A stretch of DNA of 38,073 nucleotides from Priapulus caudatus (GCF_000485595.1 NW_014577218.1:212988-251060), one strand, 5' to 3'. Shown: positions 22,081-32,701, counted from the stretch's first letter. A program made the numbers and translations. The notes: a model not told the origin generated them from the letters alone.

Positions 22081-22280
22081 GGGAGCGAGAGAAGGGGCGG
22101 AGAGAGAGAGGGAGGGAGGAAGAAAGCGAGAGAGAAGAGAGAGAGAGAAAAGAGAGAGAGAGAAGGAGAGAGAGAGAGGGAGGGAGGGTGAGAGAGAGGC
22201 GGAGAGAGAGAGGAAAGAGAAAGAGAGAGAGACTCTCTCTCTCTCTCTCTTTCTCTCGCTGTCTCTCTCTTTCTCTCTCT
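22081..22280. repeat. GA tract joined head-on to a CT tract
   Basis: A (GA)n tract (22,081-22,231) switches directly to (CT)n (22,232-22,280) at GAGAGAGACTCTCTCT. The GA part matches 6,489 onward; the CT part and what follows match 11,430 onward. The join is a perfect short palindrome. Confidence 0.85.
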
Positions 22281-23430
22281 CAAAAAAGGAACGCGCGTAT
22301 CAGATCTGAAACCAGCAGTTAATTCACCATCTTCACGACGCACACCAACGCGGTCCGTAATCCTTTCTCTACACACATACACGCACACATACCGAGCTCT
22401 GCTATAACAGTGTTGTAATCCTAGCTTAGCACGAGCAGATGTCTTGTGCTTGTTGTGACGGACGTTTGCAGCCAGCTCTCTTCTATCCCGTCGCGCTATA
22501 CCAAGTGTAGATGTACGCGGTGGAGGTTTGTAAGCATCGATTACACGTCCAGATGTGCTCCCACCGTCAACACGTAGTTATACAGACCTAATACGTAGAC
22601 TGTAGTAGTTACAGCACTAGTACGTAGACGTAGTAGTAGTAGTGGTAGTAGTAGTAGTAGAAGTAGTAGTAGTGGTAGTAGTAGTAGTAGAAGTAGTAGT
22701 AGTAGATGTAGTTACTGACCAGTAGCCGGCAGACGAGCCCGTATGGGACGCGAACCGCAGCGCCATCTGTGGGTCATTTCGCACGGAAGACGTGGCGCGC
22801 TAGTAGAAGACATCGTTGCAGTAGGCCTACGCGCATGTGTCACATATACGCTCCTATGTTTCCTTGCTTTAGTTCGTATGGCCGCATTTATCCCGGGCTG
22901 AAATACAGTAGCATATGCGGGTACAGTGCTCACGTATAATAGACTTATTGCCTTTGCGTGCTGTACGAAAACATATATACACTCGAACGCACGTACAAAA
23001 GCACACGTTCACGTACACGCAAGCGCGCGAGGCCACGCACACGCACACGCACACAGCTATTATCTAATATTTTTCTCTATCATATATTCATTTTGTCAAT
23101 AGAAGCATAAATTCCACGTGTATTGTTCCCGCACGCACTGGACTGTAGGTGCGTTCGCATGCATGAACATAATAGTAGCAATTGTATACTATACGCTACG
23201 TTGGCGATCAACGATTTGCCTGCGATTTGCCTGATATCGTCTGCGATATCAGCTGGAACATTAGCGAGTTGCTGCTACCTACTCCACGCGCTGACTGATG
23301 TTTATTTTGCCGGGAACGTACTATTAAAGCTCACAAGCCGCTTATAGCGCGTTTCGTGCTATACGACACACGTCGGTCAACATACGGGAACTGGGCTTCT
23401 ACCATTATATCTGACTACTGCGCAGGCGTC
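22281..23430. repeat. block s, copy B
   Basis: Matches 11,471-12,640. It includes a (GTA)n array at 22,617-22,705 that is much shorter in the first copy. No gene seen. Confidence 0.75.
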
Positions 23431-23567
23431 AGTGCGTGCGTGCGTGTGTGTGCGTGTGCGTGTGTGTGTGCGTGCGTGCGTGAGTGCGCGTGTGTGCGCG
23501 TTTCTGCACGTGCGTGCGTATGTGTGTCTGTGTGTGTGTGTGAGTGCGCGTGCGTGTGTGCGTGCGT

Positions 23568-23605
<38 letters not shown>
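23431..23605. repeat. GT/GC microsatellite
   Basis: GTGCGTGCGTGTGTG units ending in (GT)n. It matches 12,641-12,812 and then the end of block s. Confidence 0.9.
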
Positions 23606-23606
<1 letters not shown>

Positions 23607-23690
23607 GGGGCCCCCTAAACAAAACCCTGATCGCCACCTAACACCTCTGATCCCGCTACACCCTGATCCTGCTACATCCCTACGCGTTGT
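23606..23690. repeat. degenerate CCCTGATCCC minisatellite units
   Basis: Four to five decayed copies of the 17-bp unit that forms the clean array at 28,272-28,458 (CACCCTGATCCTGCTACA and similar). It abuts the MCT-like terminal exon region of copy C. Confidence 0.65.
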
Positions 23691-23717
23691 ACCTTATGCG
23701 TACGTGTAAGACATCCG

Positions 23718-23790
23718 TAGTCATCGTCATCGTCATCGTCATAAATCGTCATCGTCATCGTCTCGTCATCGTCGTCGTTTGCTACTGTAA
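23718..23790. repeat. TCATCG array, copy C
   Basis: (CATCGT)n just 3' of terminal exon C. On the minus strand it reads as Asp or Thr-Met repeats depending on frame. Confidence 0.85.
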
Positions 23791-23957
23791 ATGAGCGGCG
23801 GGATGCCTTCCTACTCGCCACGCTGGCGCGTCGGATGTTAACCTGGCGGCGGTTAAGGAGGAGGAACGCCGACAAAAAACAGCGCCGACGTGAGAAGCAT
23901 GATCCCACCAAATTAGGAATGCTTGATCTCGTGTTTCCAATTGGTCCACCATGGCAC
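23782..23957 (-). pseudogene. MCT-like terminal exon, copy C (frameshifted)
   Basis: Acceptor CAG|GTGCC at 23,958-23,959 in phase 1, start AMVDQ as in copy D. A missing T in the run after ACCAA then shifts the frame, and further small indels follow. The base sequence still matches the TM12 exon of copy D closely up to LLLNRR and the tail VNIRRASVASRKASR, which is visible in another frame. The change looks like either sequencing error or recent decay. Confidence 0.65.
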
Positions 23958-24144
23958 CTGTTACGTAAGATAAAAACATTATTCAACTGTGTTCAAAATG
24001 ACGTGATGTAAAACAGTCAGGTGCCACCTCGAACCGTGTCTTATTTTATCTCTATGGAAGCACAACAGGGAAGCTTTAAGTTCATATGTAGCTGAAACAT
24101 CCCACAATCTAACTACCCTCACTCAGTATGATAGAATGTGTTAC

Positions 24145-24924
24145 CGGGGCATAAGGGGCCGCATGACTTGCAACAACACCGGGCAAAGGTTGACTTCGAT
24201 CGTCTATGAAGATTCCCCGATCCAAACAACAATCTACGTGACGGAGGCCCCGAGTAGTGACACCGAACTTCCAAGTCCGTACCGCACAGCTCAGGGACCG
24301 GATTACAAGCTCGCGACGCGGCGCCAAAAAAGAATAGCGCAGGGCGGCGGCGCACTAACCGAGTCCGCTCGAAACGCGATGCGGCGCTTATTGAGACAGC
24401 ACGTGGAGCTGCGGTTATGGATAGCCACAGTGAACGGATGAAGCGTACTGCTGACATCTCGATATATGCATAGCTTGGCGACTGTCTCAATTCGGAATGC
24501 CCAGTTTCCAATCCGTAAATTGATGGCTGCAACATCAGGTATGGACCTTCGCTACAGCATTAAATCGCACATCCGCCGTCACGGCAGTACAGGTGCTAGT
24601 TTCTTGATGGCTGGCCGCTGCTCAAGGGCCTGCTGTCTTCTTCCTCACAGTCCCGCCGGTTTGTTTTCGTCGTTCCTACAGGAAGAGGTCGGAACAGCAT
24701 CCCTCCTAGCACCATGTCAATACACACCCCGGCGGTTATGAGCAGTGCACCGTGGCCCAGGTAAGGAATCGATGAATGCAACGGTCACCATTACGACGAG
24801 CGGATCCTAATCGTACCATGCAGAGTGAGCGCATCGACGTTAGCACGGACGCCAGAGGCGATACTTGCGAAATTAACCGGACAATAGCAATGAAGGTGTT
24901 AAAAATTGAAACGCCATCCCAAAG
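24145..24924 (-). pseudogene. MCT-like exon 3, copy C (indel-laden)
   Basis: Acceptor TTTTTGCAG|GC and donor G|GTAACAC sit at the same points as in copy D, but the exon is 780 bp, not 741, and its frame is broken many times. Segments match copy D almost base for base, for example 24,460-24,930 against 32,120-32,580, apart from scattered one-base insertions. A duplicated gene under normal decay would show mainly substitutions. This pattern fits an unpolished read of a recent duplicate, or of the other haplotype. If the insertions are real, this is a pseudogene. Confidence 0.75.
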
Positions 24925-25078
24925 CCTGCAAAAACAATCAAGTGATTGTTTTTCTAGAGTGAGAATCACGAGTAAGAATATTCTTTTAGGCGGAACACGG
25001 CATTGGTGCAGTGTCATGATATCTACGGTAACGAGTCATTATTCCGTGATGGGATATGCACAAGTAGCAAGTTAATAA

Positions 25079-25670
25079 CTACACACACAACACACACACG
25101 ACACACACACACCACGAACACACACCCACACAACACGCACACACACACACAGCACACACACACACACACACACATACACCACACATGGCACATACACACC
25201 ACACACATACCCACATCACACACACATGCAACACCATTCACCCAGCACACACTGCACACATGCACACACATTCACATTCCACACACACACACTACACACA
25301 CACACACGCGCGCGGCAGCGCGCGCACACACCACACACACACACACGCACACGACAGGCGCGCGCAACACAACACAACACAAACATTGCACACACACACA
25401 CACAGCACACGGGGCATCACCACACAACACTCCACACACAGCGGCGAGGTCCGCACACATCACAGTCAACACACAGCACACACACACATCACACACACAC
25501 ACACACACGAACGCACACACACACGCACAACACACCTGCACACACCTATCACACACACGAAACAACACCGCCACACACGTACACGCACACACGCACACGG
25601 CAACACACACCGCACAACGCAACACACGCACACACCAGCATGCACCACGCACACGCACACACAGCACATA
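25079..25670. repeat. (CA)n array in the intron between exons 2 and 3, copy C
   Basis: About 590 bp of CACA units with ACGC and GCGCGC interruptions. It is the counterpart of 32,701-33,300 in copy D. The Thr/His and Cys/Val frames over 100 codons are artefacts. Confidence 0.9.
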
Positions 25671-25884
25671 TATAATATATATTATATATTAGATATATCA
25701 GATATATTATCTCAATTGATTAGTATGCACCACACAAGTTTAGCTAGGCGTCTGGCAAACTGAAGACTGAAAATCTCTAACATAAAATCTTTGATAATCA
25801 ACAAAAATGACACAATTACGAAAGTAAGAGTTACACGAATACATAGCTTTGTATGTGTGTTTGAGTGCGTATGAAACATCTTAC

Positions 25885-26131
25885 CTGTGAGAGTGGAATA
25901 GCTAGGCAAACATCACTGATATATTTGTCAGCACTTGGGCTGGATGCCCGAACTCAAGACGTCAGCCAGACCTCCAACGAGCCGACAACCTTCCTGATGC
26001 CATACCCGACAGCTAAGACGCGCAGACGCTTAACTGACCTGACAGATATAAATGTTGCAGGAATGTGCATTCAAGCGCATGGCGATGTCAATGTAAACAC
26101 AGTGAACACCGCGATAACATTATGTCATAGA
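25885..26131 (-). CDS. candidate MCT-like exon 2, copy C (frameshifted)
   Basis: Ends at a strong donor, CACAG|GTAAGATG, whose last G joins GC of exon 3 to give Gly in phase 1. Read in pieces on the minus strand it gives VIAVFTVFTLT, then YGIRKVV, GG, and a last AIPLSQG before GFGMGF. This order fits the MCT region TM2-TM4: a hydrophobic helix, the R[FY]G-R-V loop, a GG-containing helix, and a final small-residue motif before TM4. Frames change at least twice. The same DNA with different indels occurs at 33,504-33,748. The acceptor (TTAATTAAG) is a guess. Confidence 0.5.
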
Positions 26132-26189
26132 CTTAATTAAATAGCTATATGCTATCCATATAATGTCAATTGTCCCAAGGGGGGCTGCA

Positions 26190-26258
<69 letters not shown>
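26190..26258. repeat. (CA)n microsatellite
   Basis: Pure ACAC for nearly 70 bp, preceded by GGGGGGCTGCACACCC. In copy D the same left flank is followed by GT-rich sequence instead. Confidence 0.9.
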
Positions 26259-27170
26259 CTAAAATGATTTTTATGTTGGATGAAATATTGTGTTTTTTAG
26301 TTAGATAACGAGTAATGGACGAAACCGGAAAGTAGACAACGCATTAGTATAGTTGGTCGAGAAATCCGTTGTGTGAGGTTAAGGTTGCTATGATAGCAAT
26401 CAGTACTTTTGCAAGCAGAGGGGCAATGAAGCAGTACGTTTGACACCCAGGAGCGAATCCAAATGGAGGAAGGGTCGAAATAGCACTTCCCTGCTTTGCG
26501 ATTGCAGACGTGATTCGTACAATACTTTAGAAGAAATAATTCTGTCAAAATCGAGCAGATTTTCCGCCCTGTTTCTATGAAAGGATTTTTTTTGGAGACC
26601 CGCCTTCTCTACTTCTCATTCTAGGGTGCATGGCGTCGTATCCGAATGAAACCGGCAGTTAAATAGCCACTACACGACAAGAACTCGCGATTTCCAAACG
26701 CATTCGATCACTGTCGTCACATCATCTATCCGAGAAGTGATTTTTTACAGTAGTAGCCTGGCCCAGGCGTTTCTGCGTGCGTCATTGAATAGTAGACAGG
26801 GGTTTTCGCTCTCAACCTACTAGTGAAGAACGTCGTGTGTCACGAGGGACGGTGAAACCAAGCCAATATATTTTCGTAAAACATTCTAGACAACACAAAA
26901 CATTTCGGTGCATACAGCTACAATGGTTTCAGAGAAATCGAACGAGAATAAATATAAAAAAGGTAAAAATATTTAGGATAAAACGACGATTTAATGTAGC
27001 TTCATTTCAAATGCACAAAGTCTACAACATATAACGTAGAATCGTGATAGTGTGACGTAAGAGTGTACGTAAGAGTGACGTAAGACGTAAGACGTGTGAC
27101 GTAAGAGTGTGAGACAGCGCTGAACACTATTTACTATCGCACGTGTACGCGCACCACCATAACAATAATT
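26259..27170. other. non-coding single-copy stretch, nothing recognised
   Basis: Open frames of 65-83 codons on either strand carry no motif. Near 27,055-27,110 there are short tandem repeats of GTAAGAGTGTGACGTAAGACG type. A C9 run and a CA run follow at 27,172-27,192. Confidence 0.45.
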
Positions 27171-27302
27171 ACCCCCCCCCCACACACACACATATTATAC
27201 AATAAAATCACATTTTAGGGTCAAAATTCCAGAGAGCATAAATCTATAACAAAAATTCTGGGCTTAAAACCGCTCTAGGCTCTACTGTTTCCAGTCCCAA
27301 AC

Positions 27303-27704
27303 CGCTTCATATCCTCTTTATGCTTTCTCTCATGCTTTTCTTCTACGATTGTCTTCGAAGCTGATAGGGCCTTTTGATACATCTTCTCGTCCAAACGGTT
27401 TTTTATCAAATTTAGCATACTTTGACTTTGAATAGGATCCCGACCCTGAACCTATCAACGCCTGAACCTGGTACCCCATGAACCCTATGGCCCCTAAACC
27501 CATTGGTACACCTTCAGCAGGTGACCCCTCTGAATCAGGCCCTCCGTTTGAACCTGGATCCCTCTCCAGCTGCTGCATCTTGGTCTCTCCATCCCATTGA
27601 GTCATCACCACCCTGGGGGTGCTAAGGAGAGAGCCTTGTATGCGGTGGCACCCGCCAGTGAAAACAGTGAATCTCTTCACTAGCCCACTAGGCCAGTAGC
27701 CCAA
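27303..27704 (-). CDS. candidate unidentified exon or pseudogene with one frameshift
   Basis: A minus-strand frame from 27,704 contains a plausible coding part from about 27,618 (after CACCCCCAG, a fair acceptor): VVMTQWDGETKMQQLERDP, a Gly/Ser-rich middle, then SYSKSKYAKFDKKPFGRED and SFEDNRRRK. The frame closes there, but a one-base shift continues it as HERKHKEDMKRFGTGNSRA and stops naturally near 27,285. The basic, Lys/Arg-rich end reads like a nuclear or RNA-binding protein tail, but I recognise no family. A short segment of a gene or a transposon-captured exon are both possible. Confidence 0.3.
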
Positions 27705-27709
27705 TAGGG

Positions 27710-28271
27710 CACTCGAAAATTATTTATCACCATCCTACAGTTGAACAGGCACCCCCTGAACCTAACACTCGTCTCTCAGAAACCGACAGCCCTGAATATT
27801 CCATTGTTATCATTATTCTCGGAGTCATTTAAGTTCGCAGTAATAACAGGTTACCTCTGAATTACTGAATAGCCGACTGTGATACTAAGCAAAATTGATC
27901 ACGACTTTAGAAATATTTCCTTATGACAGAAGCACTATAAATTTAGTAAAAAATGCAGAGAATCAGGCGAAATCTACAATTTCAAGACACCATGCTACTT
28001 GTGCCCTAATATCTCAGCACAGGTGTCTTCATCATTTCCCATAAGTAGACATTCCTTCTACTTTAATGTTATGCTTGTACAATTCGTTGTAATAAACGCA
28101 AGGCAGTTGGTTCTCATGATATATATTACATACATACAGTAAATGACGTTCGGGACGTGTTATACAGTGTTCTTATAGACATGTTATACATGACATCGTG
28201 AGGCATTGCCTTATCATACGTTACATCGCGAGTGCATCACAGATGACATAGCTTAATCAGTTACTAGTGGG
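27710..28271. other. non-coding stretch, nothing recognised
   Basis: Single-copy AT-rich sequence without open frames of note, ending at the edge of the 17-bp minisatellite. Confidence 0.45.
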
Positions 28272-28458
28272 TACACCCCTAATCCCGCTACATCCCTGAT
28301 CCCGCTACACCCCTGATCCCTCTACACCCCTGATCCCACTACACCCCTGATCCCACTACACCCCTGATCCCGCTACACCCCTGATCCCACTACACCCCTG
28401 ATCCCACTACACCCCTGATCCCGCTACACCCCTGATCCCACTACACCCCTGATCCCAC
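28272..28458. repeat. 17-bp minisatellite, 11 units, with 51-bp higher order
   Basis: Eleven head-to-tail units TACACCCCTGATCCCAC. Units 6-8 and 9-11 share the variant order CGC, CAC, CAC at the unit ends, which shows a three-unit (51-bp) higher-order repeat. The array stops abruptly inside the GA tract of block X. Decayed copies of the unit occur at 23,606-23,690 and within block X near 9,065, 18,565 and 30,090. Confidence 0.9.
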
Positions 28459-31436
28459 AAGAGATAGAGATAGAGAGAGCGAGAGGAAGAGAGAGACAGA
28501 GAGAACAGAATAGGACGTTCCGACAATATTAGCGGGTCACTGGCACACTGCCATGGCAACGCCTCCGAATGGGCGCAGCAGCTAGAAAGGTGGTGGGGCG
28601 GGGTTTCTGTCAGTGCTTTCGGCACCCTTTTTCTCCCAGAGAGGAATTTTGAAACCAGTTTTCTTTCACGTATGACTCACGTCGTTGCGATGCGAGAGAA
28701 ACTATGTTTTTTTAACTCTATCGAGCGGTTGCGCACGGTTGTAGAGGATACATGGCGGTAGACCCACCGTCACATAGCCTATGTGCATTAAAAGCGACTC
28801 ATGTGTTTCTTTTGATTAATCGTATAATTTTATATTACCTAGGTTAAGTACATGCCGAAACTAGTATAGTATAAGCCGAAAGGTTTATGCAAGTAGGTTT
28901 ATGCCAAAAATAATATAAATTGTGTTGAAATTATACATTCTGTGTAAGGTGCAGATACCGATAGTTTGACATGCACAATATATATCCCGAACTCTCGGCT
29001 TATGTAATGATATATAATTTTCCTGAATTCCATTCGACTGTAACATATGGTAAGATTTATGTTAGCTCATCCGTATTATATGTCATAGGAAATATGATTT
29101 ATCATTTACTCCCGATAGCAGATGTTCATAAGAAAGAAAAGAAGTTCAATGAAAAAGTTCCAGTGTTCTAACGATTCTAATGTTTTAATTTTCATCAATT
29201 ATGAATGTTTCAATATTCACCAATTATAATGTGCAAAGTCTTCTGCAATTCTACGTGCCAAGTATATGCTAAAGTTAACGTTATTTAAAAAACAACAACA
29301 TACATTTAAAGGAGATAATTAAATATCCAATTACCCGCGCAGGCAGTCGCCAGTAATTGGATATTAACAAGACTCCATAACAGAAATTATTTTTTATAAT
29401 GAACTAAGGGGAGATATTATTTGCCCTTATTATTTACTTCTTATATTATGAATGACAATCACTAGGTCTCGCAATTAGAATGATAGGCAACATATAGTAT
29501 AGCTTGTACGGTATACGTCATGGGAGATTCACTCCGGAGATGTATAATTTCACTACATGTATAATTTAAACGTCACTTGGCTTGCGCGCATCCAGATCAG
29601 AAAGTCTGTTACATAAGTAAATCTTCATGGATTTTGCCGGCCATGAACTAGGTTTTCGTAAGACGAATTCTTCCAAACGAAATGGTATTTAGTTAAACGT
29701 ATACATTTAAAGTAGAGAGTAGCTACCCGCTAGTACCTTGATATGATTAATGACTTTCGACAGACTTATTTTAAAACGATATTGAGCTCTAGCTTGCTAG
29801 ATACCCACCGCAGGTATATTATAGACATAATCTCTCTACTGCACGGACGTATATAATTTTGGCTAAATAATCGTATTTTCGGTTGAAACCTGATTTTTTC
29901 ACGTTTCTCAGACGACGATCTCGGTCTCGAAATCCCAAAGAACTAAAAAAAGAAAAACTATGTTATAAAAATTGTGATTTTCGAAAAAGAAAACGGACAG
30001 TTTGATACTATAAATGTCTAACACAATGCTCCAAACCGACATCCATTGAACCTATTGCCTGCCCTGCCTGTAACGTACCCCACTAATTTCTGCCCCCCTG
30101 ACACCCCCTTGATCCCGGTGCCCCCTGATCGTAGTGCCCCTTGTTTCCGATGCCCCTTTTATCCCGGGTGCATCCGCGTTATCAATTCCTGCGTTATAAG
30201 GATACAGTCAGGGTTACGGACAAGTATCTCTGGTAAGGGGGTTACAACATAACTGCTCACCAAATTCAATCAAACACATATCTATTTAATAAAAGAGATG
30301 TCTCTCTACGCTCACGAAAAAATAACCATAAAAATTTATCACTAATTACGGCAAAAATTGTAAATTTATACAAAAAAATGTGGGGTTTTTCCACGTTTCT
30401 CAGAAACAGCAAAAGGTTGGGACCTAAAGTTTTAACCATAAGTTGTTCGTAGTATGAACTAGTAAACGTTCCCTGGATTTTTTCAATGTTTTATTTTAGA
30501 AGTTATGGCTCTTTATTTTACGATATTGTTGTATCATAAATAAAAAATGGAGATTTGCGTGCATCTTTTCAACTCATTTCCTAAAATAAAACATTTAAAA
30601 TTGGGGAAAAAATTCCAGGGACTGATTACTAGTTCATACTATGAACAACTTGGCTTAAAGTTTAGGTCTCAACCCTTTGTTGTTTCTAAGAAATGTGAAA
30701 AAACATTTTTTGTATAAATTTACAATTTAAAGTAAACTAATTAGCAATGAATTTTTTCATGATTATTTTCATGGTGAGCGCAGAGAAACATCTCTTTTAT
30801 TCAATAGATATGTTTTGATTGAATTTGGTGAGCAGTTATGTTGTAATTCCCTGTTGTAAGTACCTGTCCCAAACCCTGGCTATTTGGTAGTGGCAGTAGT
30901 GACAGCTGACTTTTCTACCAGCTATTACGTCGTAGCATGCCTCTCGTGATAAGCGAGACAGTCACTGGTGGTTATATATGAGCAGCGAAGATGCGGATCG
31001 ACTTGAAATTTTAGATAAATAATTTAGAGCCATTCCCTTATTTGGCGACCGAATTTCAAATGTGGTATGACTCCAGAAGCTGAGATATCACTCGTGAGCC
31101 TGAGATATCTCTGAAATGAGCCCCCAAAACACAGAAATCAATGGAAATTAATGTTAGCTCCATGCTGTTAAGCACACCTGAACACATTTCAAAGACAAAA
31201 ATGACCAACGCTCGCTGTGGCTACGCCACCTGACGGAATGTCACGAATACACAACAAGACCAATTTTACTTCTAATGCTTTCTAGACGTCCACGAGGCAT
31301 TTAACTTGCGTGCATAATGCAAATTATTGCCTCTAGTGCCGTATTTTTGCGAAAAAATATGCGAAAAAAAGGCATTTTCTAGAGACGATATAGTGCAACG
31401 GTGAACAATTTGCGGACGCTTACTGTTGTACACCTC

Positions 31437-31654
31437 CTATAGCCGCGAGGATGAATGCACAACATATACGCGTGCATCCATCGTCATCATCATCGTCGTC
31501 GTCATCATCATCGTCATAACGCTGGCGCGTCGGATGTTAACCTGGCGGCGGTTAAGGAGGAGGACGCCGACAAAAAACAGCGCCGACGTGAGAAGCATGA
31601 TCCCGCCAAATAGGAATGCTGATCTCGTGTTTCCAAATTGGTCCACCATGGCAC
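31437..31654 (-). CDS. MCT-like terminal exon, copy D (TM12 and C-terminal tail)
   Basis: Acceptor TTAACAG|GTGCC at 31,655-31,656, phase 1, so the Gly of IAG is split across the intron. It encodes AMVDQFGNTRSAFLFGG and then MLLTSALFFVGVLLLNRR, which is the DxxGxxxxAF loop and TM12 of the MCT family. The tail VNIRRASV then runs into a TCATCG array read as Met/Thr repeats and stops at 31,437. Copies B and C show extra sequence after RRASV (ASRKASR and so on) before the array, so copy D has lost about 70 bp here, and the array supplies its C-terminus. The tail is basic and then low-complexity, probably without a conserved role. Confidence 0.8.
31482..31520. repeat. TCATCG array, copy D, inside the coding tail
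   Basis: The shortest of four arrays at the same position. It is in frame with terminal exon D and adds Met/Thr repeats to the predicted protein. Confidence 0.8.
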
Positions 31655-31830
31655 CTGTTAACGTAAAGATAAAAAACATATTCACGTGTTCAAGACGTGA
31701 TGGTAAAACACATCCACTCAAGTGTCTTTTTATCTCATGATGGAAGCACAACAGGGAAGCTTTAGTTCATATGTAGCTGAAACATCCCCACATCCTAAAC
31801 TACCCTCCACAGTATTGATAGATGTGTTAC

Positions 31831-32571
31831 CGGCGATAAGGGGTCCGATGAAACTTGCACAACCCGCGGCAAAGTTGACTATTCCTTCGATCGTCAGAAG
31901 ATTCCCGACTCCAAACAAATCTACGTTGACGGAGGCTCCCAACGAGTAAGTGACACCACTTCCAAGTCCGTACACGCACAGTAGGACCGGATACAGAGCT
32001 CGCGACGGCGCAAAAAAGAATAGCAGGGCGGCGGCGCCACCTAACGAGATCCCGCTCGCAAACGCGATGCGGCGATTGAAGCACGAGCTGCCGGATATGA
32101 TAGCCACAGTGAAACGGATAAGCGTACTGCTGACATCTCGGATTATGCATAGCTGTGCGACTGTCTCAATCGGAATGCCCAGTTCCAATCCGTACTTGAT
32201 GCTGAACATCAGGATGGACTCGCTACCAGCATTAAAGCACACCGCCGTCACGCAGTACAGTGCTAGTTTCTTGATGGCGCCGCTGCTCAGGGCTGCCGTC
32301 TTCTTCCTCACAGTCCCGTTCGTCGTTTTCGCTACAGGAAGAGGTCGGAACAGCATCCCTCCTAGCACCATGTGCATACACACCCCGGCGGTTATGAGCA
32401 GTGCACCGTGCCAGGTGAAGGAATCGATGAATGCAACGGTCACCATCGGAGCGACCATCGTACCAGCAGAGTGAGCGCATGACGTTAGCACGGACGCCAG
32501 AGGGCGATACTTGTCGAAATAGTAACCGACAATAGCAATGGAAGGTGTTAAAATGAAACCCATCCCAAAGC
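31831..32571 (-). CDS. monocarboxylate transporter-like (SLC16/MCT, MFS) exon 3, copy D, intact
   Basis: A 741-bp exon with acceptor TTTTTGCAG|GC and donor GCCG|GTAACAC, phase 1 at each end, no stop. It encodes about 246 residues for TM4-TM11. Landmarks in order are GFGMGFILTPSIAIVGYYF, DKYRPLASVL, a helix ending SFTWHGALLI, FRPLPV, a short basic central loop (VRKKTAALSSGAIKK), KYGLELGIPIETVAQL, GSSCFNRRIAFASG, LFFFAPSRALYPVLL, VNVDLFGVGNLLTIEG and FIGPLIAG. This joins the terminal exon across a 176-bp intron without a frame change. With exon 2 at 33,504-33,748 it forms the most complete gene here. Such proteins are plasma-membrane carriers for small organic acids or related solutes; the residues that would fix a substrate cannot be judged. 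Confidence 0.92.
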
Positions 32572-32700
32572 CTGCAAAAACAATCAAGTGATGTTTTTAG
32601 AGTGAGTAATCACGAGTAATAATATTCTTTTAGCGGAACACTGGCATCGGTCAGGTCATGATGTCTATGGTATGAGTATGCACAAGTAGAAGTATAATAT

Positions 32701-32701
32701 A

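Larger units (their letters stand above)
28459..31660. repeat. block X, copy D
   Basis: Collinear with 16,895-20,250 and 7,340-10,870. It begins in mid GA tract right after the minisatellite and ends at terminal exon D. It is 3' flank of the D gene. Confidence 0.85.

Noticed and set aside
25003-25763. Thr/His-rich frames up to 229 codons
   Set aside because: Translation of (CA)n repeats.
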